From positions 1 to 55,119 of the forward strand of contig CANPOY010000018.1 of the NCBI GenBank assembly GCA_947575805.1: DNA of 55,119 nt, written 5' to 3'. A program made the translations under genes and the position numbers. The notes below the pieces were generated by a model, which was not told where the DNA came from, did not search any database, and saw nothing but the letters and a program-made list of their open reading frames with translations. This stretch comes from an uncultured Lachnospiraceae bacterium. GTDB lineage: Bacteria > Bacillota > Clostridia > Lachnospirales > Lachnospiraceae. Shown one piece after another: positions 1-10,188 of this stretch (its first letter is position 1; the number at the start of each line of letters is the position of its first letter).

Positions 1-1
1 G

Positions 2-397
2 ATGAAGAAGATTGCGGCGCCTATCCGTACAGAGCTTGCGCAGTACAGAGAGCTTGCATCCTTTGCACAGTTTGGTTCCGAGCTGGACAACGATACAAAG
101 GAGAAGCTGGCGCAGGGTGAGAGAATCAGGGAAGTCTTGAAACAGCCTCAGTACAGACCCATGCCTGTCCAGTATCAGGTTATCATTATTTATGCGGTTA
201 CCAACAAGTATCTGCTGGACGTTCCCGTGGAAGATGTTACCAGGTTTGAGACGGAGTTTTTTGAGTATCTGGATACTAAGTACCCGGAGGTTCCTGCGAA
301 TATTGCTGCTGAAAAGGTGATTTCCGATGCTACGGAGGAAGTGCTGAAAAAGGCACTTACAGAGTTTATTAAAGGGTTTGCGGCAGCCGGCAAATGA
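2..397 (+). CDS. atpA: F1 ATP synthase subunit alpha, C-terminal part (5' truncated by the window)
   Basis: This is the last ~131 residues of the alpha subunit of the F1 catalytic head, the helical C-terminal domain that packs against gamma. Residues reading GERIREVLKQPQYRPMPV are typical of bacterial AtpA C-termini. The reading frame is open to the left edge, so the first Met (base 2) is internal and the true start lies outside the window. It is followed 18 bases later by atpG, then atpD and atpC, the standard F1 gene order. The P-loop and catalytic residues lie upstream and cannot be checked. Identification rests on sequence resemblance plus gene order and is secure. Confidence 0.96.
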   Translation: MKKIAAPIRTELAQYRELASFAQFGSELDNDTKEKLAQGERIREVLKQPQYRPMPVQYQVIIIYAVTNKYLLDVPVEDVTRFETEFFEYLDTKYPEVPANIAAEKVISDATEEVLKKALTEFIKGFAAAGK

Positions 398-415
398 GTG
401 AAGGAGATATAGAAT

Positions 416-1279
416 ATGGCATCAATGCGTGATATTAAGCACCGAAAGAGCAGTATTCAGGGCACTCAGCAGATCACAAAGGCGATGAAGCTGGTGTCTA
501 CCGTAAAGCTGCAGCGTGCCAGAGCAAACGCGGAGCGTTCCAAGGAATACTTTACCTGTATGTATGAAACGGTAAACAGTATTCTGGAGCGTGTGGGACA
601 TGTGGAACACAGGTACCTGGCGTCCGGGAATTCTCAGAAAAAGGCTGTTATCGTGATCACCGGCAACAGAGGTCTGGCGGGAGGCTATAACTCCAATGTG
701 GAGAAGCTGGTCACCAGGCATCCGGAGTGGAAAAAGGACGACGTGGTGGTATATGCGCTGGGGACCAAGGGACGTGAGACCTTTTTGCGGCATGGGTATG
801 AGGTGAAGGAGTGCAACAGCGACATTGTGGAAAGCCCTGTTTACAGGGATGCAATGCACATTGCCGAGGAGCTTCTGAAGGCTTTTGCAAACGGCGAGAT
901 CGGAGAGATCCATCTGGCATATACCGCCTTCAAAAATACCGTGAGCCACGTGCCTACTCTGCTGAAGCTGTTGCCTGTGGAGGTTTCCCCGGAGTCCGGC
1001 AAAAAGGAGAGCGGACCTTCCGCTATCATGAATTTTGAGCCGGAGGATGTGGAAGCTCTTGATATGATTATCCCCAAGTATGTAACCAGCCTGATTTACG
1101 GCGCGCTGATGGAGGCTGTAGCCAGTGAGAACGGCGCACGAATGCAGGCAATGGATAACGCTACCAGCAATGCGGAGGAAATGATAAGCGATTTGACGCT
1201 GAAGTATAACAGGGCTCGTCAGGGCTCTATTACACAGGAACTGACAGAAATTATCGCCGGTGCGGAGGCAATAGGATAA
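416..1279 (+). CDS. atpG: F1 ATP synthase subunit gamma
   Basis: Central rotor shaft of F1, coupling proton flow through F0 to conformational change in the alpha/beta ring. The 287-residue length is normal. The N-terminal helix starts MASMRDIKHRKSSIQGTQQI and the C-terminal helix carries the family pattern around NATSNAEEMI and the closing RQGSITQELTEIIAGAEA. A ribosome binding site (GAAGGAGATAT) precedes the ATG. It sits between atpA and atpD in one transcript. The long open frame on the opposite strand is a composition shadow. No oddities seen. Confidence 0.98.
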   Translation: MASMRDIKHRKSSIQGTQQITKAMKLVSTVKLQRARANAERSKEYFTCMYETVNSILERVGHVEHRYLASGNSQKKAVIVITGNRGLAGGYNSNVEKLVTRHPEWKKDDVVVYALGTKGRETFLRHGYEVKECNSDIVESPVYRDAMHIAEELLKAFANGEIGEIHLAYTAFKNTVSHVPTLLKLLPVEVSPESGKKESGPSAIMNFEPEDVEALDMIIPKYVTSLIYGALMEAVASENGARMQAMDNATSNAEEMISDLTLKYNRARQGSITQELTEIIAGAEAIG

Positions 1280-2698
<1,419 letters not shown>

Positions 2699-2714
2699 CG
2701 GGAGGTAGCTGAAA

Positions 2715-3119
2715 ATGGCAGACAAAAACAGCTTTCTTCTACGTATCATCACACCTGACAGATTGTTCTATGAGAATCAGGTGGAGATGGTGGAATTTAA
2801 CACAACAGAGGGAGAGATCGGCGTGCTGCCGGGTCATGTTCCCATGACGGTGATTGTGAAACCGGGAATCCTGGACATCACAGAGTCGGAGGGAGACAAG
2901 ACAGCGGCGCTGCATGCGGGATTTGCCGAGATACTTCCGGATCGTGTGACGATTCTGGCCGAGATTATCGAGTGGCCGGAGGAGATCGACGTGGAACGCG
3001 CACAGGCTGCCAGAGAGCGGGCGGAGGAACGGCTAAGGAGCAAGACCGCCGAGACCGACATGGCCAGAGCCGAGACTGCGCTTCAGAGAGCGGTGGCGCG
3101 TATACAGGTATTGAGATAG
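2715..3119 (+). CDS. atpC: F1 ATP synthase subunit epsilon
   Basis: Small rotor subunit that links gamma to the c-ring and can inhibit ATP hydrolysis. The N-terminal beta-sandwich shows the family pattern ITPDRLFYENQVEMVE and GEIGVLPGHVPM. The C-terminal part, from about residue 88, is a charged two-helix segment (ERAQAARERAEERL). At 134 residues it is normal. It is the last atp gene; the operon ends here, and no convincing terminator hairpin is visible in the following 70 bases. Confidence 0.97.
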   Translation: MADKNSFLLRIITPDRLFYENQVEMVEFNTTEGEIGVLPGHVPMTVIVKPGILDITESEGDKTAALHAGFAEILPDRVTILAEIIEWPEEIDVERAQAARERAEERLRSKTAETDMARAETALQRAVARIQVLR

Positions 3120-3190
3120 TGGGTTCGGACAGTAACGATTGGACGTGAATGTGCATATGCTGTAAAAAAGGTTTTTTTCGAGGAAAGCAT

Positions 3191-3589
3191 ATGGAATTTT
3201 ACTCTAAACTGTTACAGCCGATGCCGGAACAAAAGGTAAGGGGCTGGAATGGGCCCCTTCCTTTTTATATGACGTATCCGGGGTATTTTGCGCCGGGTCA
3301 GGAAGCAATGCTGCTGAAAGATCTGGAATATCTGCAGCAGATGTATCCCGCAGAAGTAAAGCGCTGCCAGCACAGAGTTGCAGAGGTGTTGGACAAAGCG
3401 GATTACGAGGGGAGCATGATTTACGACGAGTATCCCGACAGCTGCAGTCTCAGGGCACTGGCGGGCTCCATATATACGGTGCTCAAGAATGAGGAGGAGA
3501 ATCCTCCTTCGGAGGACATGATACAGGTACTGTTGTTTAACGAAATATACAAGCGCCGCCATGGCGGCAGGCGTTTTTTCACCTTATAG
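3191..3589 (+). CDS. Conserved hypothetical protein, 132 aa
   Basis: I do not recognise a functional family. The start is placed at the ATG at 3191 because GAGGAAAG lies five bases upstream; an ATG at 3149 in the same frame would add 14 residues (MCICCKKGFFRGKH) but has no ribosome binding site. The protein has no signal peptide or membrane segment. It has an aromatic- and proline-rich N-terminus (GPLPFYMTYPGYF), a middle helical part, and a basic end (IYKRRHGGRRFF). It sits just after atpC and may be read from the atp transcript. Similar short proteins occur in related Clostridia as far as I remember. Function unknown. Confidence 0.75.
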   Translation: MEFYSKLLQPMPEQKVRGWNGPLPFYMTYPGYFAPGQEAMLLKDLEYLQQMYPAEVKRCQHRVAEVLDKADYEGSMIYDEYPDSCSLRALAGSIYTVLKNEEENPPSEDMIQVLLFNEIYKRRHGGRRFFTL

Positions 3590-3627
3590 GAAAGCGCGCT
3601 GCAGGGCGTGTAGGATTAGGAGTTACT

Positions 3628-6159
3628 ATGCGGAAGGGCATTATGAAAGCGGCTGTCTTCACTGTTGTGTTCGTTTTGACTTTGATTGTCGCAAGCAGGA
3701 TTATGAATAAAGGACACGATAATCTGACGGTGGAGATGTCCCGGGCCAGCTTTCCGCTGGTTACTATGGAGATGGAAGGCGTGGCCTACAATCAGCTTCA
3801 CGGATATGCCCATGCCATGGACGTGGCTTTTCAACGGGATGCGGTGACTGTTCTGGGAACGAATCGGGATACCGGATTTGTTATTGACACCTACGGAGAA
3901 CGGATAGAGGAGATCTCGGCAGAGGTCAGAAGCATTGACGGTTCCCGGCTGATAGAAAACAGAACGCTGACGGATTATACGGTAAAGATGGATCAGATCA
4001 GCGGAACCCTGGCACTGAAGGATCTGATCGAGAGCGATGAGGAGTATTCGCTTGTCATAATATTGAAGCTGGAGGGCGGCAGGCAGGTCTATTATTATAC
4101 CAGGGTGATCTGGAGCGACAGTCTGCACGAAACGGAGAAGCTGGCGTATGTGATGGACTTTCACAGAAGGCTTTATGACCGTGAGGCCGCCAGAGAGCTT
4201 ACAAGATATTTGGAGACAGATGCCAAACTGGAGGATAACAGCAGCTTCCACAAGGTAAACATCCACAGCAGTTTCCGGCAGATCACCTGGGGAGACCTGA
4301 ATGCCAGAGAAGTTCTGGAGCCGGTATTTCGGCTGAAGGAAATCACAGGCCAGACCGCTTCTTTTGTGGGGGATTATGTGGTCAGCACCTTATCCGACGG
4401 GACAAAGACCTATTACCTGGTGGAGGAGTATTTCAGGATCAGATACTCTCCGGACAGAATGTACCTCTTAAGCTATGAGCGTACAATGACCCAGATACCG
4501 GATCCGGAGGATATGTACGGCAATGACAAGATCCTTCTGGGGATTGCCGATTCGGATGTGGTTATGAAGGAGAGCAGGGACGGGAATATCGTATTATTTG
4601 AAACGGCAAACCGCTTGTTTGGTTATGATGTCAATAACAATAAGCTTACGGTTATTTTCGGCTTTTATGACAGTGAAAACGCGGATCAAAGAACCATTTA
4701 CGACCAGCATTCCATAAAGATTCTGGATGTGGACGAGGGTGGGAATGCGCAGTTTGCGGTCTACGGGTATATGAACAGGGGCAGACACGAGGGGGAAGTC
4801 GGCATTCAGATCTATACCTATAACAGCAGTCTGAATACTGTGGAGGAGCTGATCTATATTCCCTCCGACAGAACCTATGCGGTGCTGGAGGCAGAGATGG
4901 AGCAGCTTCTCTATATGAATCGCGATGGCCGGCTGTACCTGAGCCTGGATCATACTGTATATCAAATTGACATCATGAATCGGAGCTATACGACGCTGAT
5001 CGATATTGTGCAGGATGAGAGCCTTTGGGTGTCCGAGGACCATAAGATAGCCATATGGCCGGAGGGAGGGGACGGGCATTACAGTTCAATCCTCAATATC
5101 CGTAATCTCAGCCTGGATGCACAGAATACAGTCAAGGTTGCAGGAAGTGAAGCCATTATGCCGTTAGGCTTTATGGGAGAGGACATCATATACGGGGTGG
5201 CCAGAAAGACAGATATTGAGTGGGAGAATTCCGGGCATATTTTCTTTCCGATGTACAAGATCTGTATCTGCAATTCGGAGGGGGAGCTGTTAAAGGAGTA
5301 CAGACAGCCCGATATTTATATTACGGACTGTATGGTGGAGGACAATCAGATCGTTCTGGAACGCCTGGAAAGATCGGAAGACGGAGAGTACAGGCCGGTG
5401 GACAGGGATCATATCATGAATAATGCAGAGGCCGTTCCGGGTAAAAACGTGGTGGTAGCGGCGGATATTGATATTTATGAGCGATATATCCAGATACAGG
5501 TCAGAAAAAGTATTGATGCCAAAGGAATAAAGATCCTGACACCGAAGGAAGTGGTATATGAGGGAGGAAGGAGTCTTTCTCTTGGCCATGAGCAGGAGCC
5601 GGAGAGATATTATGTGTATGGGCCCTACGGCATAGACGGCATCTTCCTGTCTCCGGCAGGTGCGGTGAACCGGGCATATCATCTGCCCGGGGTGGTAGTA
5701 AACGGATACGGTGAATGTATCTGGCTGAAGGGTAACCGGGTGGCCAGAAATCAGATTATGGCGATCAAAGAAGCATCCGTCACGGAAGAGAAGGACAGCC
5801 TGGCGGTATGTCTGGATACCATATTCAGGTTTGAAGGACTTGTGCGCAATTCCGAGTATCTGCTTGCCCAGGGGCAGACAGTGCTGGAGGTGCTGCAGGA
5901 CAACCTGGAGGATGCAAAGATTCTCAATATGACGGGCTGCAGCCTTGATGCCATGCTGTATTATGTCAACAGGGACATCCCCGTGCTGGCCCTGCTGGAA
6001 AACGGGGAAGCCGTGCTGGTCACGGGCTTTAACGAATACAATGTGGTGATCATGGAGCCGTCCACCGGAACGTTATATAAAAAGGGGATGAACGACTCCA
6101 CCGAATGGTTCGCCGAGAACGGGAACTGCTTTATCACCTACATCAGGAGGAGCAGGTAG
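3628..6159 (+). CDS. Large membrane-anchored protein with papain/C39-like C-terminal domain, apparently inactive
   Basis: 843 residues. Residues ~7-25 form one hydrophobic segment after a short basic start, so the rest should be outside the cell. The middle (~50-650) is long, beta-rich and propeller-like in feel, with repeated phrases of the kind 'value, unit, date'; no domain is named with confidence. The last ~110 residues (from LAVCLDTIFRFEGL to the end) follow the layout of C39-like papain-fold peptidases: a Cys helix, PVLALL, then VTGFNEYNVVIMEPSTG. At the place where the catalytic His normally sits the sequence reads GEAVLVTGF, with Glu, so peptidase activity is doubtful. TAGGAG precedes the ATG. 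The stop codon abuts that of the convergent queT. Confidence 0.8.
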   Translation: MRKGIMKAAVFTVVFVLTLIVASRIMNKGHDNLTVEMSRASFPLVTMEMEGVAYNQLHGYAHAMDVAFQRDAVTVLGTNRDTGFVIDTYGERIEEISAEVRSIDGSRLIENRTLTDYTVKMDQISGTLALKDLIESDEEYSLVIILKLEGGRQVYYYTRVIWSDSLHETEKLAYVMDFHRRLYDREAARELTRYLETDAKLEDNSSFHKVNIHSSFRQITWGDLNAREVLEPVFRLKEITGQTASFVGDYVVSTLSDGTKTYYLVEEYFRIRYSPDRMYLLSYERTMTQIPDPEDMYGNDKILLGIADSDVVMKESRDGNIVLFETANRLFGYDVNNNKLTVIFGFYDSENADQRTIYDQHSIKILDVDEGGNAQFAVYGYMNRGRHEGEVGIQIYTYNSSLNTVEELIYIPSDRTYAVLEAEMEQLLYMNRDGRLYLSLDHTVYQIDIMNRSYTTLIDIVQDESLWVSEDHKIAIWPEGGDGHYSSILNIRNLSLDAQNTVKVAGSEAIMPLGFMGEDIIYGVARKTDIEWENSGHIFFPMYKICICNSEGELLKEYRQPDIYITDCMVEDNQIVLERLERSEDGEYRPVDRDHIMNNAEAVPGKNVVVAADIDIYERYIQIQVRKSIDAKGIKILTPKEVVYEGGRSLSLGHEQEPERYYVYGPYGIDGIFLSPAGAVNRAYHLPGVVVNGYGECIWLKGNRVARNQIMAIKEASVTEEKDSLAVCLDTIFRFEGLVRNSEYLLAQGQTVLEVLQDNLEDAKILNMTGCSLDAMLYYVNRDIPVLALLENGEAVLVTGFNEYNVVIMEPSTGTLYKKGMNDSTEWFAENGNCFITYIRRSR

Positions 6160-6684
6160 TTAAAAGAGATATTTCTTATATCTGCTCAGCACCTTCAGCA
6201 GAATGAGGCCCAGAACACCACAGGAAATGACTTCACCGATGCCCACGGTCAGCATGAAATACGGGACGGAACCGGGGAGCTGATAGGCATAGCGCAGTAC
6301 AAAGGGGACAATCAGTGTGTTCGCGATTATGGGAGGCAGGGGAGCCAGCCAGGCGGGCGGGCCGGCTTTTTCTCCGCTGCCGGAAGGCTTTGCGGAGCGT
6401 CCGGTCAGAAGTCCTGTTCCCAGGGCGCCCAGGAGAGTGGCAAGACTGCCGAATACCACATCCCAGATAATACATCCGGTCAGAAGATTGCTGAGCAGGC
6501 AGCCCAGAAAAAGACCGGGAATGGCAGCCGGTGTAAAAAAGGGCAGGACACAGAGGGCTTCGGAAATACGGACCTGAATTGCGCCGGAGGCCAGGTTAAA
6601 GGCGCTGATAAAATAGGTCAGAACCACATAGATTGCGGCAATGACTGCCGCCTGGACGAGATACAGTACTTTTTTGTTTTGCAT
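6160..6684 (-). CDS. queT: QueT family queuosine-precursor transporter
   Basis: A small integral membrane protein of 174 residues with about five hydrophobic segments and the QueT pattern GAIQVRISEALCVLPFFTP followed by GLFLGCLLSNLL. QueT proteins are the substrate-binding (S) components thought to bring in preQ1/preQ0-type precursors of queuosine with a shared ECF module encoded elsewhere. The assignment is independently supported by a preQ1-I riboswitch directly before the gene, whose tail overlaps the ribosome binding site. A Gly/Pro/Ala-rich cytoplasmic or external loop (residues ~95-112) is longer than I would expect. Stop codon abuts the convergent gene ending at 6159. Confidence 0.93.
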   Translation of the reverse strand: MQNKKVLYLVQAAVIAAIYVVLTYFISAFNLASGAIQVRISEALCVLPFFTPAAIPGLFLGCLLSNLLTGCIIWDVVFGSLATLLGALGTGLLTGRSAKPSGSGEKAGPPAWLAPLPPIIANTLIVPFVLRYAYQLPGSVPYFMLTVGIGEVISCGVLGLILLKVLSRYKKYLF

Positions 6685-6693
6685 GTTTTTTCT

Positions 6694-6734
6694 CCTTTAG
6701 TTTTGTTTTACGTGAGGAAGGTCTCGAACTCACG
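6694..6734 (-). promoter_or_regulatory. preQ1-I riboswitch, translational
   Basis: Read on the minus strand, CGTGAG pairs with CTCACG (6 bp) around a 12-base loop TTCGAGACCTTC, followed by an A-rich tail TAAAACAAAACTAA that runs into AAGGAG. This is the class I preQ1 aptamer layout: short P1, a loop beginning UUC, and a tail ending ACUAA that folds back as a pseudoknot. The last bases of the tail overlap the queT ribosome binding site (AAAGGAG, 6692-6698), so ligand binding should hide it and lower translation. No terminator lies between aptamer and gene. Confidence 0.92.
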
Positions 6735-6749
6735 AATGAATTTATAACA

Positions 6750-6778
6750 AATCCAACAGAGAGTATGTCTGTTGGATT
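6750..6778 (-). terminator. Intrinsic terminator after prs
   Basis: AATCCAACAG pairs perfectly with CTGTTGGATT (10 bp) around a 9-base loop, 10 bases after the prs stop on the minus strand. The following tract is TGTTATAAAT, only moderately T-rich, so it may be leaky and allow part of the queT mRNA to come from the upstream operon. Confidence 0.7.
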
Positions 6779-6787
6779 GTTTTCATA

Positions 6788-7975
6788 TTATTGCAGATCG
6801 CCGGTTTTGTATCTTGATACAATACTCTGAATCCTTTCGTTGGGGTTCAGCAGATCGCTGATGGAAGAATCGTGGTTTAAGGTATCAATGATGTACGCTA
6901 TGTACTTACTCAGATCACAGCTGATATACCATGTCCGCTGCAGCAGCTCCGGGGTCTGGTAGATCAGGTTCGTGGTCAGCACTTTGTCGATAATGCCGGC
7001 CTCAAATGCCCTGTCAAACTTATCCAGGCCGCCCGTAAACAGACCGAAGGTGGAAAAGACAAAAATCCTTCTGGCTTTTCTTGCCTTCAGGGCAGCAGCA
7101 ACCTCCAGAACGCTTTCCCCGGAGGAGATCATGTCGTCAATGATGATCATATCCTTGTTTTCCACGCTGGTGCCGAGGAATTCATGGGCCACAATGGGAT
7201 TGCGGCCGTCAATGATCTGTGTGTAATCGCGTCGTTTATAGAACATACCCATATCCAGGCCCAACACGTTAGCGATATATATAGCACGCCTCATGCCGCC
7301 TTCGTCCGGGCTTATCACCATCATATGGTCAGAATCGATCTTCAGGTCCTTTACATTGCAAAGCAGACCCTTGATAAACTGGTATGCGGCCTGTACCGTC
7401 TCAAATCCATGGAGGGGAATGGCATTCTGCACCCTGGGATCATGGGCGTCAAAGGTGATGATGTTGTCAACCCCCATCTGCACCAGCTCCTGAAGGGCCA
7501 GGGCACAGTCGAGAGACTCCCGGGCAGTTCTTTTGTGCTGTCTGCTTTCATACAAGAAGGGCATAATCACCGTAATACGCCGGGCTTTGCCGCCTATGGC
7601 GGCAATAATACGCTTCAGATCCTGATAGTGGTCATCCGGGGACATGCGATTCTCATGGCCGCACAGGGAATAGGTCAGTGAATAGTTGCATACATCCACC
7701 AGCAGGTAGATGTCGTCTCCGCGGACGGATTCCAGAATCATCCCCTTGGCCTCGCCGGAGCCGAAACGCGGCACCTGAGCTTTCAGCAGATAAGAGTCCC
7801 GCTGATAGCCGGAGAAGGCAAGGGATTCCTTGTGCTCGCTCTCCCTTTCCGCTCGCCATTTGACAAGGTATTTGTCTACTTTTTCCCCCAGGGGTTTACA
7901 TCCTTCCAGTGCTATGATTCCCAAAGAACCGACAGGAATCGTTTCCAGGTTTCTCTTTTCTTCCCGATTTCCCAT
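6788..7975 (-). CDS. prs: Ribose-phosphate pyrophosphokinase, long form
   Basis: Makes PRPP from ribose 5-phosphate and ATP for nucleotide, His and Trp synthesis. The C-terminal half carries the PRPP-binding loop IIIDDMISSGESV, the segment SPDEGGMRRA and the flexible-loop KRRDY. At 395 residues it is ~80 longer than classical Prs (~315): an N-terminal extension of ~60 residues precedes the fold, and the usual DLHA.QIQGFF is replaced by FDAHDPRVQNAIPLHGF. This is a divergent clostridial Prs lineage; I cannot say whether the genome has a second, classical copy. It follows dnaC by 21 bases on the same strand. The ribosome binding site (GAAAGG) is distant, suggesting coupled translation. Confidence 0.88.
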   Translation of the reverse strand: MGNREEKRNLETIPVGSLGIIALEGCKPLGEKVDKYLVKWRAERESEHKESLAFSGYQRDSYLLKAQVPRFGSGEAKGMILESVRGDDIYLLVDVCNYSLTYSLCGHENRMSPDDHYQDLKRIIAAIGGKARRITVIMPFLYESRQHKRTARESLDCALALQELVQMGVDNIITFDAHDPRVQNAIPLHGFETVQAAYQFIKGLLCNVKDLKIDSDHMMVISPDEGGMRRAIYIANVLGLDMGMFYKRRDYTQIIDGRNPIVAHEFLGTSVENKDMIIIDDMISSGESVLEVAAALKARKARRIFVFSTFGLFTGGLDKFDRAFEAGIIDKVLTTNLIYQTPELLQRTWYISCDLSKYIAYIIDTLNHDSSISDLLNPNERIQSIVSRYKTGDLQ

Positions 7976-7996
7976 GAAGTATACCGTCGCCTTTCA

Positions 7997-8995
7997 TTAT
8001 CTGGTTGTCGTGGACATGTTTCGAGCCCTTTTCCTGTAAATGCGAATATCCGGACCGGTCAGCTTGCAAAGGGCAAAGGAGCTGGTTACTCTGGAAAAAA
8101 TTCGATCCGAATATCGATCACGAATCTCCTCCAGGCTTAAGTTGGTGGAAATAATAACCGGCTTTTTGCGAAGGCTGCGCTCATTCAGGCACGAGAACAG
8201 CTGGGATGCGGTAAAAGTGTTGGTAATCTCCGTGCCGAGGTCATCGATGATCAGCAGGTCACAACCGTAAATGTCCTCGCAGAGATCCTGTAGTGCCGTT
8301 TTTTCCTTATGGTTAAAAGAATAGCGCGCAAGCAGGTCAAAAAGTCCCGAAGCGCTGAAATAGATAACGGAACACCCCATGTCCATCAGTTCCTTGGCGA
8401 TACATCCGGACAAAAAGCTTTTACCAGTTCCTACTGTACCATAAAAAAGGATATTGCGGTAGTCCCTATTAAAGTTTTTTACGAATTTCTGACACAGATC
8501 TACAGCCGATTCAAAATGGCGCAGATCCTCACCCTGATAGTATTCCGTGGACAGTGTGGAAAAGTTTTCCCGGGATACCGTTTCCTGGATATGGGACTGA
8601 GAGTATAAAACAGAAATCTCGCGCTGACGGAAACAAGAGCATTTACTTTTCCGCCCATCCCTGGAGACGGTATAGCCGGTATCCTGACAAAGAGGACAGT
8701 GAAAGACGGGATCCAGATAATCCTCGGGGAAACCGGCTGCCGTGAGAAGCTGTCTTTGACGGCATCTGATTTCGGAAAGTGATTTGCGAAGCCTGCCGCA
8801 GGCATCCTCGTCTCCCTCCAGCATTGACTTGGCGGCGGACACAGACAGGGAGCTTACGGAATCTTCCAGCTCATGATATTCGGGCAGCGCCTGATAGACA
8901 TCCTCCCGCCTGGTCTCCAGGAGATAGCGGTTGTTGTCTCTGATACGGTCGTAGTCCTCGATGATCGACTGGTATTGGGAGTTGGTAAGTGCCAC
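7997..8995 (-). CDS. dnaC: DnaC/DnaI-type helicase loader ATPase
   Basis: An AAA+ ATPase of 332 residues that loads the replicative helicase. Walker A reads GTVGTGKSFLSG, Walker B LLIIDDLGTE, and an arginine-finger-type segment SDRIFSR follows, as in DnaC/DnaI/IstB. A Cys cluster CPLCQDTG...CSCF before the ATPase domain is a zinc-binding N-terminal site, as in DnaI. Start is GTG with AAGGAGGATCGCC in front. It lies 11 bases after the DnaD-type gene, so the two loader components are co-expressed. IstB would be the other reading, but no transposase is near. Confidence 0.9.
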   Translation of the reverse strand: MALTNSQYQSIIEDYDRIRDNNRYLLETRREDVYQALPEYHELEDSVSSLSVSAAKSMLEGDEDACGRLRKSLSEIRCRQRQLLTAAGFPEDYLDPVFHCPLCQDTGYTVSRDGRKSKCSCFRQREISVLYSQSHIQETVSRENFSTLSTEYYQGEDLRHFESAVDLCQKFVKNFNRDYRNILFYGTVGTGKSFLSGCIAKELMDMGCSVIYFSASGLFDLLARYSFNHKEKTALQDLCEDIYGCDLLIIDDLGTEITNTFTASQLFSCLNERSLRKKPVIISTNLSLEEIRDRYSDRIFSRVTSSFALCKLTGPDIRIYRKRARNMSTTTR

Positions 8996-9006
8996 GGCGA
9001 TCCTCC

Positions 9007-10101
9007 TTAATTGCTTAACAGTTCCTGCTCCAGAGCGTCAAAATCATAGGCGTTCTGGGTAAACTGGCTGAAACGGTTGGCATATTGCCTGGCCGGAGCC
9101 GTGGAAGCATTATTCCGCTTGCGCTGCTGATAGAGCTCGTCTATCCTGCAAATATCCGACTTATGCTGTACGTTCTGATCGTGCCAGTTGCGCAGGATAC
9201 GTTCGGCGTATTCAAAACGGTTTTTATCGGTCGCCATGACCGTACGCTCACAGGCTTCAAAGATAATATCGTTGGAAAAACCGTATTCCCGGATCCAGCG
9301 CATAATGTATTCGGCCTCTTTTGGAGTGGGAGCGTTGTTCTTTCCCAGCTCATTCATGATGGCATAAACGTTCTTGTCATAGCGGGAAGAAGCCTTCTGC
9401 GCCTGCCTGGGAGTAGTGATGCCCTGTTCCGCCCAGCTCAGCGCTACCTTTTCTATGTACTTGAAATCCTTTTTGCCCCGGTCCACACAGTATTGCAGCA
9501 GATAATCAATCAGATCATCGGAAAAATGAAGGACATCGGTAAAATACAGAATGGTCTTCATCTCCGAAGGAGTCAGGGGCTTGCCTATGTAAGATTCCGC
9601 TATAAACAATAGCTGAGAGGTGTTCTGGCGGTTCTTAAATTCCCGAAGCTGATCGGCAGAGTATGCAGGCTTTTCCGGGACGGCAGCATTCTCCCCGGCA
9701 CTGTCCGTTCTTTCAGGAACAGGCGGTTCTGCCGCAGACTGGGCCGCGGGCATGGGAACAAAAGAGGACGGGGCAGGACCCCGGCTGCTTTCCGGCTGCT
9801 CCCCTGCATGCAGGTCACGGATGTGGATTCCCACCAGATTCCTGCCCTTGTCGAAATCGAGGGTGAGCAGACCGTTCTTTTCCCAGTATTTTAACGCACG
9901 CACCACATCCTTTTCCGTGTGGTTAAACTTGTCCGCAATATCAGACACACTGGTAGCCAGATGTGCATTCATCATGCGGAGCAGATAAAGGTAGACTTTC
10001 AGCTGCGCATCGTTGGCATCCTTCATATATTCATCAATAAAGAGATTGGATACAGCGGTAAAATCCACATTATTATCTTTATAAAGCGTTAAACAGGACA
10101 T
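9007..10101 (-). CDS. dnaD: DnaD-domain replication initiation/helicase loading protein
   Basis: 364 residues from the ATG at 10101, chosen because AGAGGGAAG lies upstream; an ATG at 10125 in frame has no such site. Residues ~1-105 form a winged-helix region (YLYLLRMMNAHLATSVSDIADKF... and KDVVRALKYWEKNGLL). A Pro/Ala/Ser-rich linker (~105-150) separates it from two helical DnaD/DnaB_2-type domains with the family pattern around LTPSEMKTILYF and EYIMRWIREYGF. Such proteins bridge DnaA and the helicase loader at origins and restart sites. It is the first gene of a minus-strand unit with dnaC and prs, with DnaA boxes upstream. Whether it corresponds to DnaB or DnaD of Bacillus is not decidable here. 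Confidence 0.88.
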   Translation of the reverse strand: MSCLTLYKDNNVDFTAVSNLFIDEYMKDANDAQLKVYLYLLRMMNAHLATSVSDIADKFNHTEKDVVRALKYWEKNGLLTLDFDKGRNLVGIHIRDLHAGEQPESSRGPAPSSFVPMPAAQSAAEPPVPERTDSAGENAAVPEKPAYSADQLREFKNRQNTSQLLFIAESYIGKPLTPSEMKTILYFTDVLHFSDDLIDYLLQYCVDRGKKDFKYIEKVALSWAEQGITTPRQAQKASSRYDKNVYAIMNELGKNNAPTPKEAEYIMRWIREYGFSNDIIFEACERTVMATDKNRFEYAERILRNWHDQNVQHKSDICRIDELYQQRKRNNASTAPARQYANRFSQFTQNAYDFDALEQELLSN

Positions 10102-10188
10102 CCGATACACTTCCCTCTTTTTCATTTCTGCAGGCGGCGGTATTCACATCCTGGCTGTTTCCGCAACGAAGTGTGAACCGTAAAAAGA

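Noticed and set aside
7997..8995. IstB-type transposition helper
   Set aside because: No transposase or terminal repeats; pairing with a DnaD-type gene favours a helicase loader.
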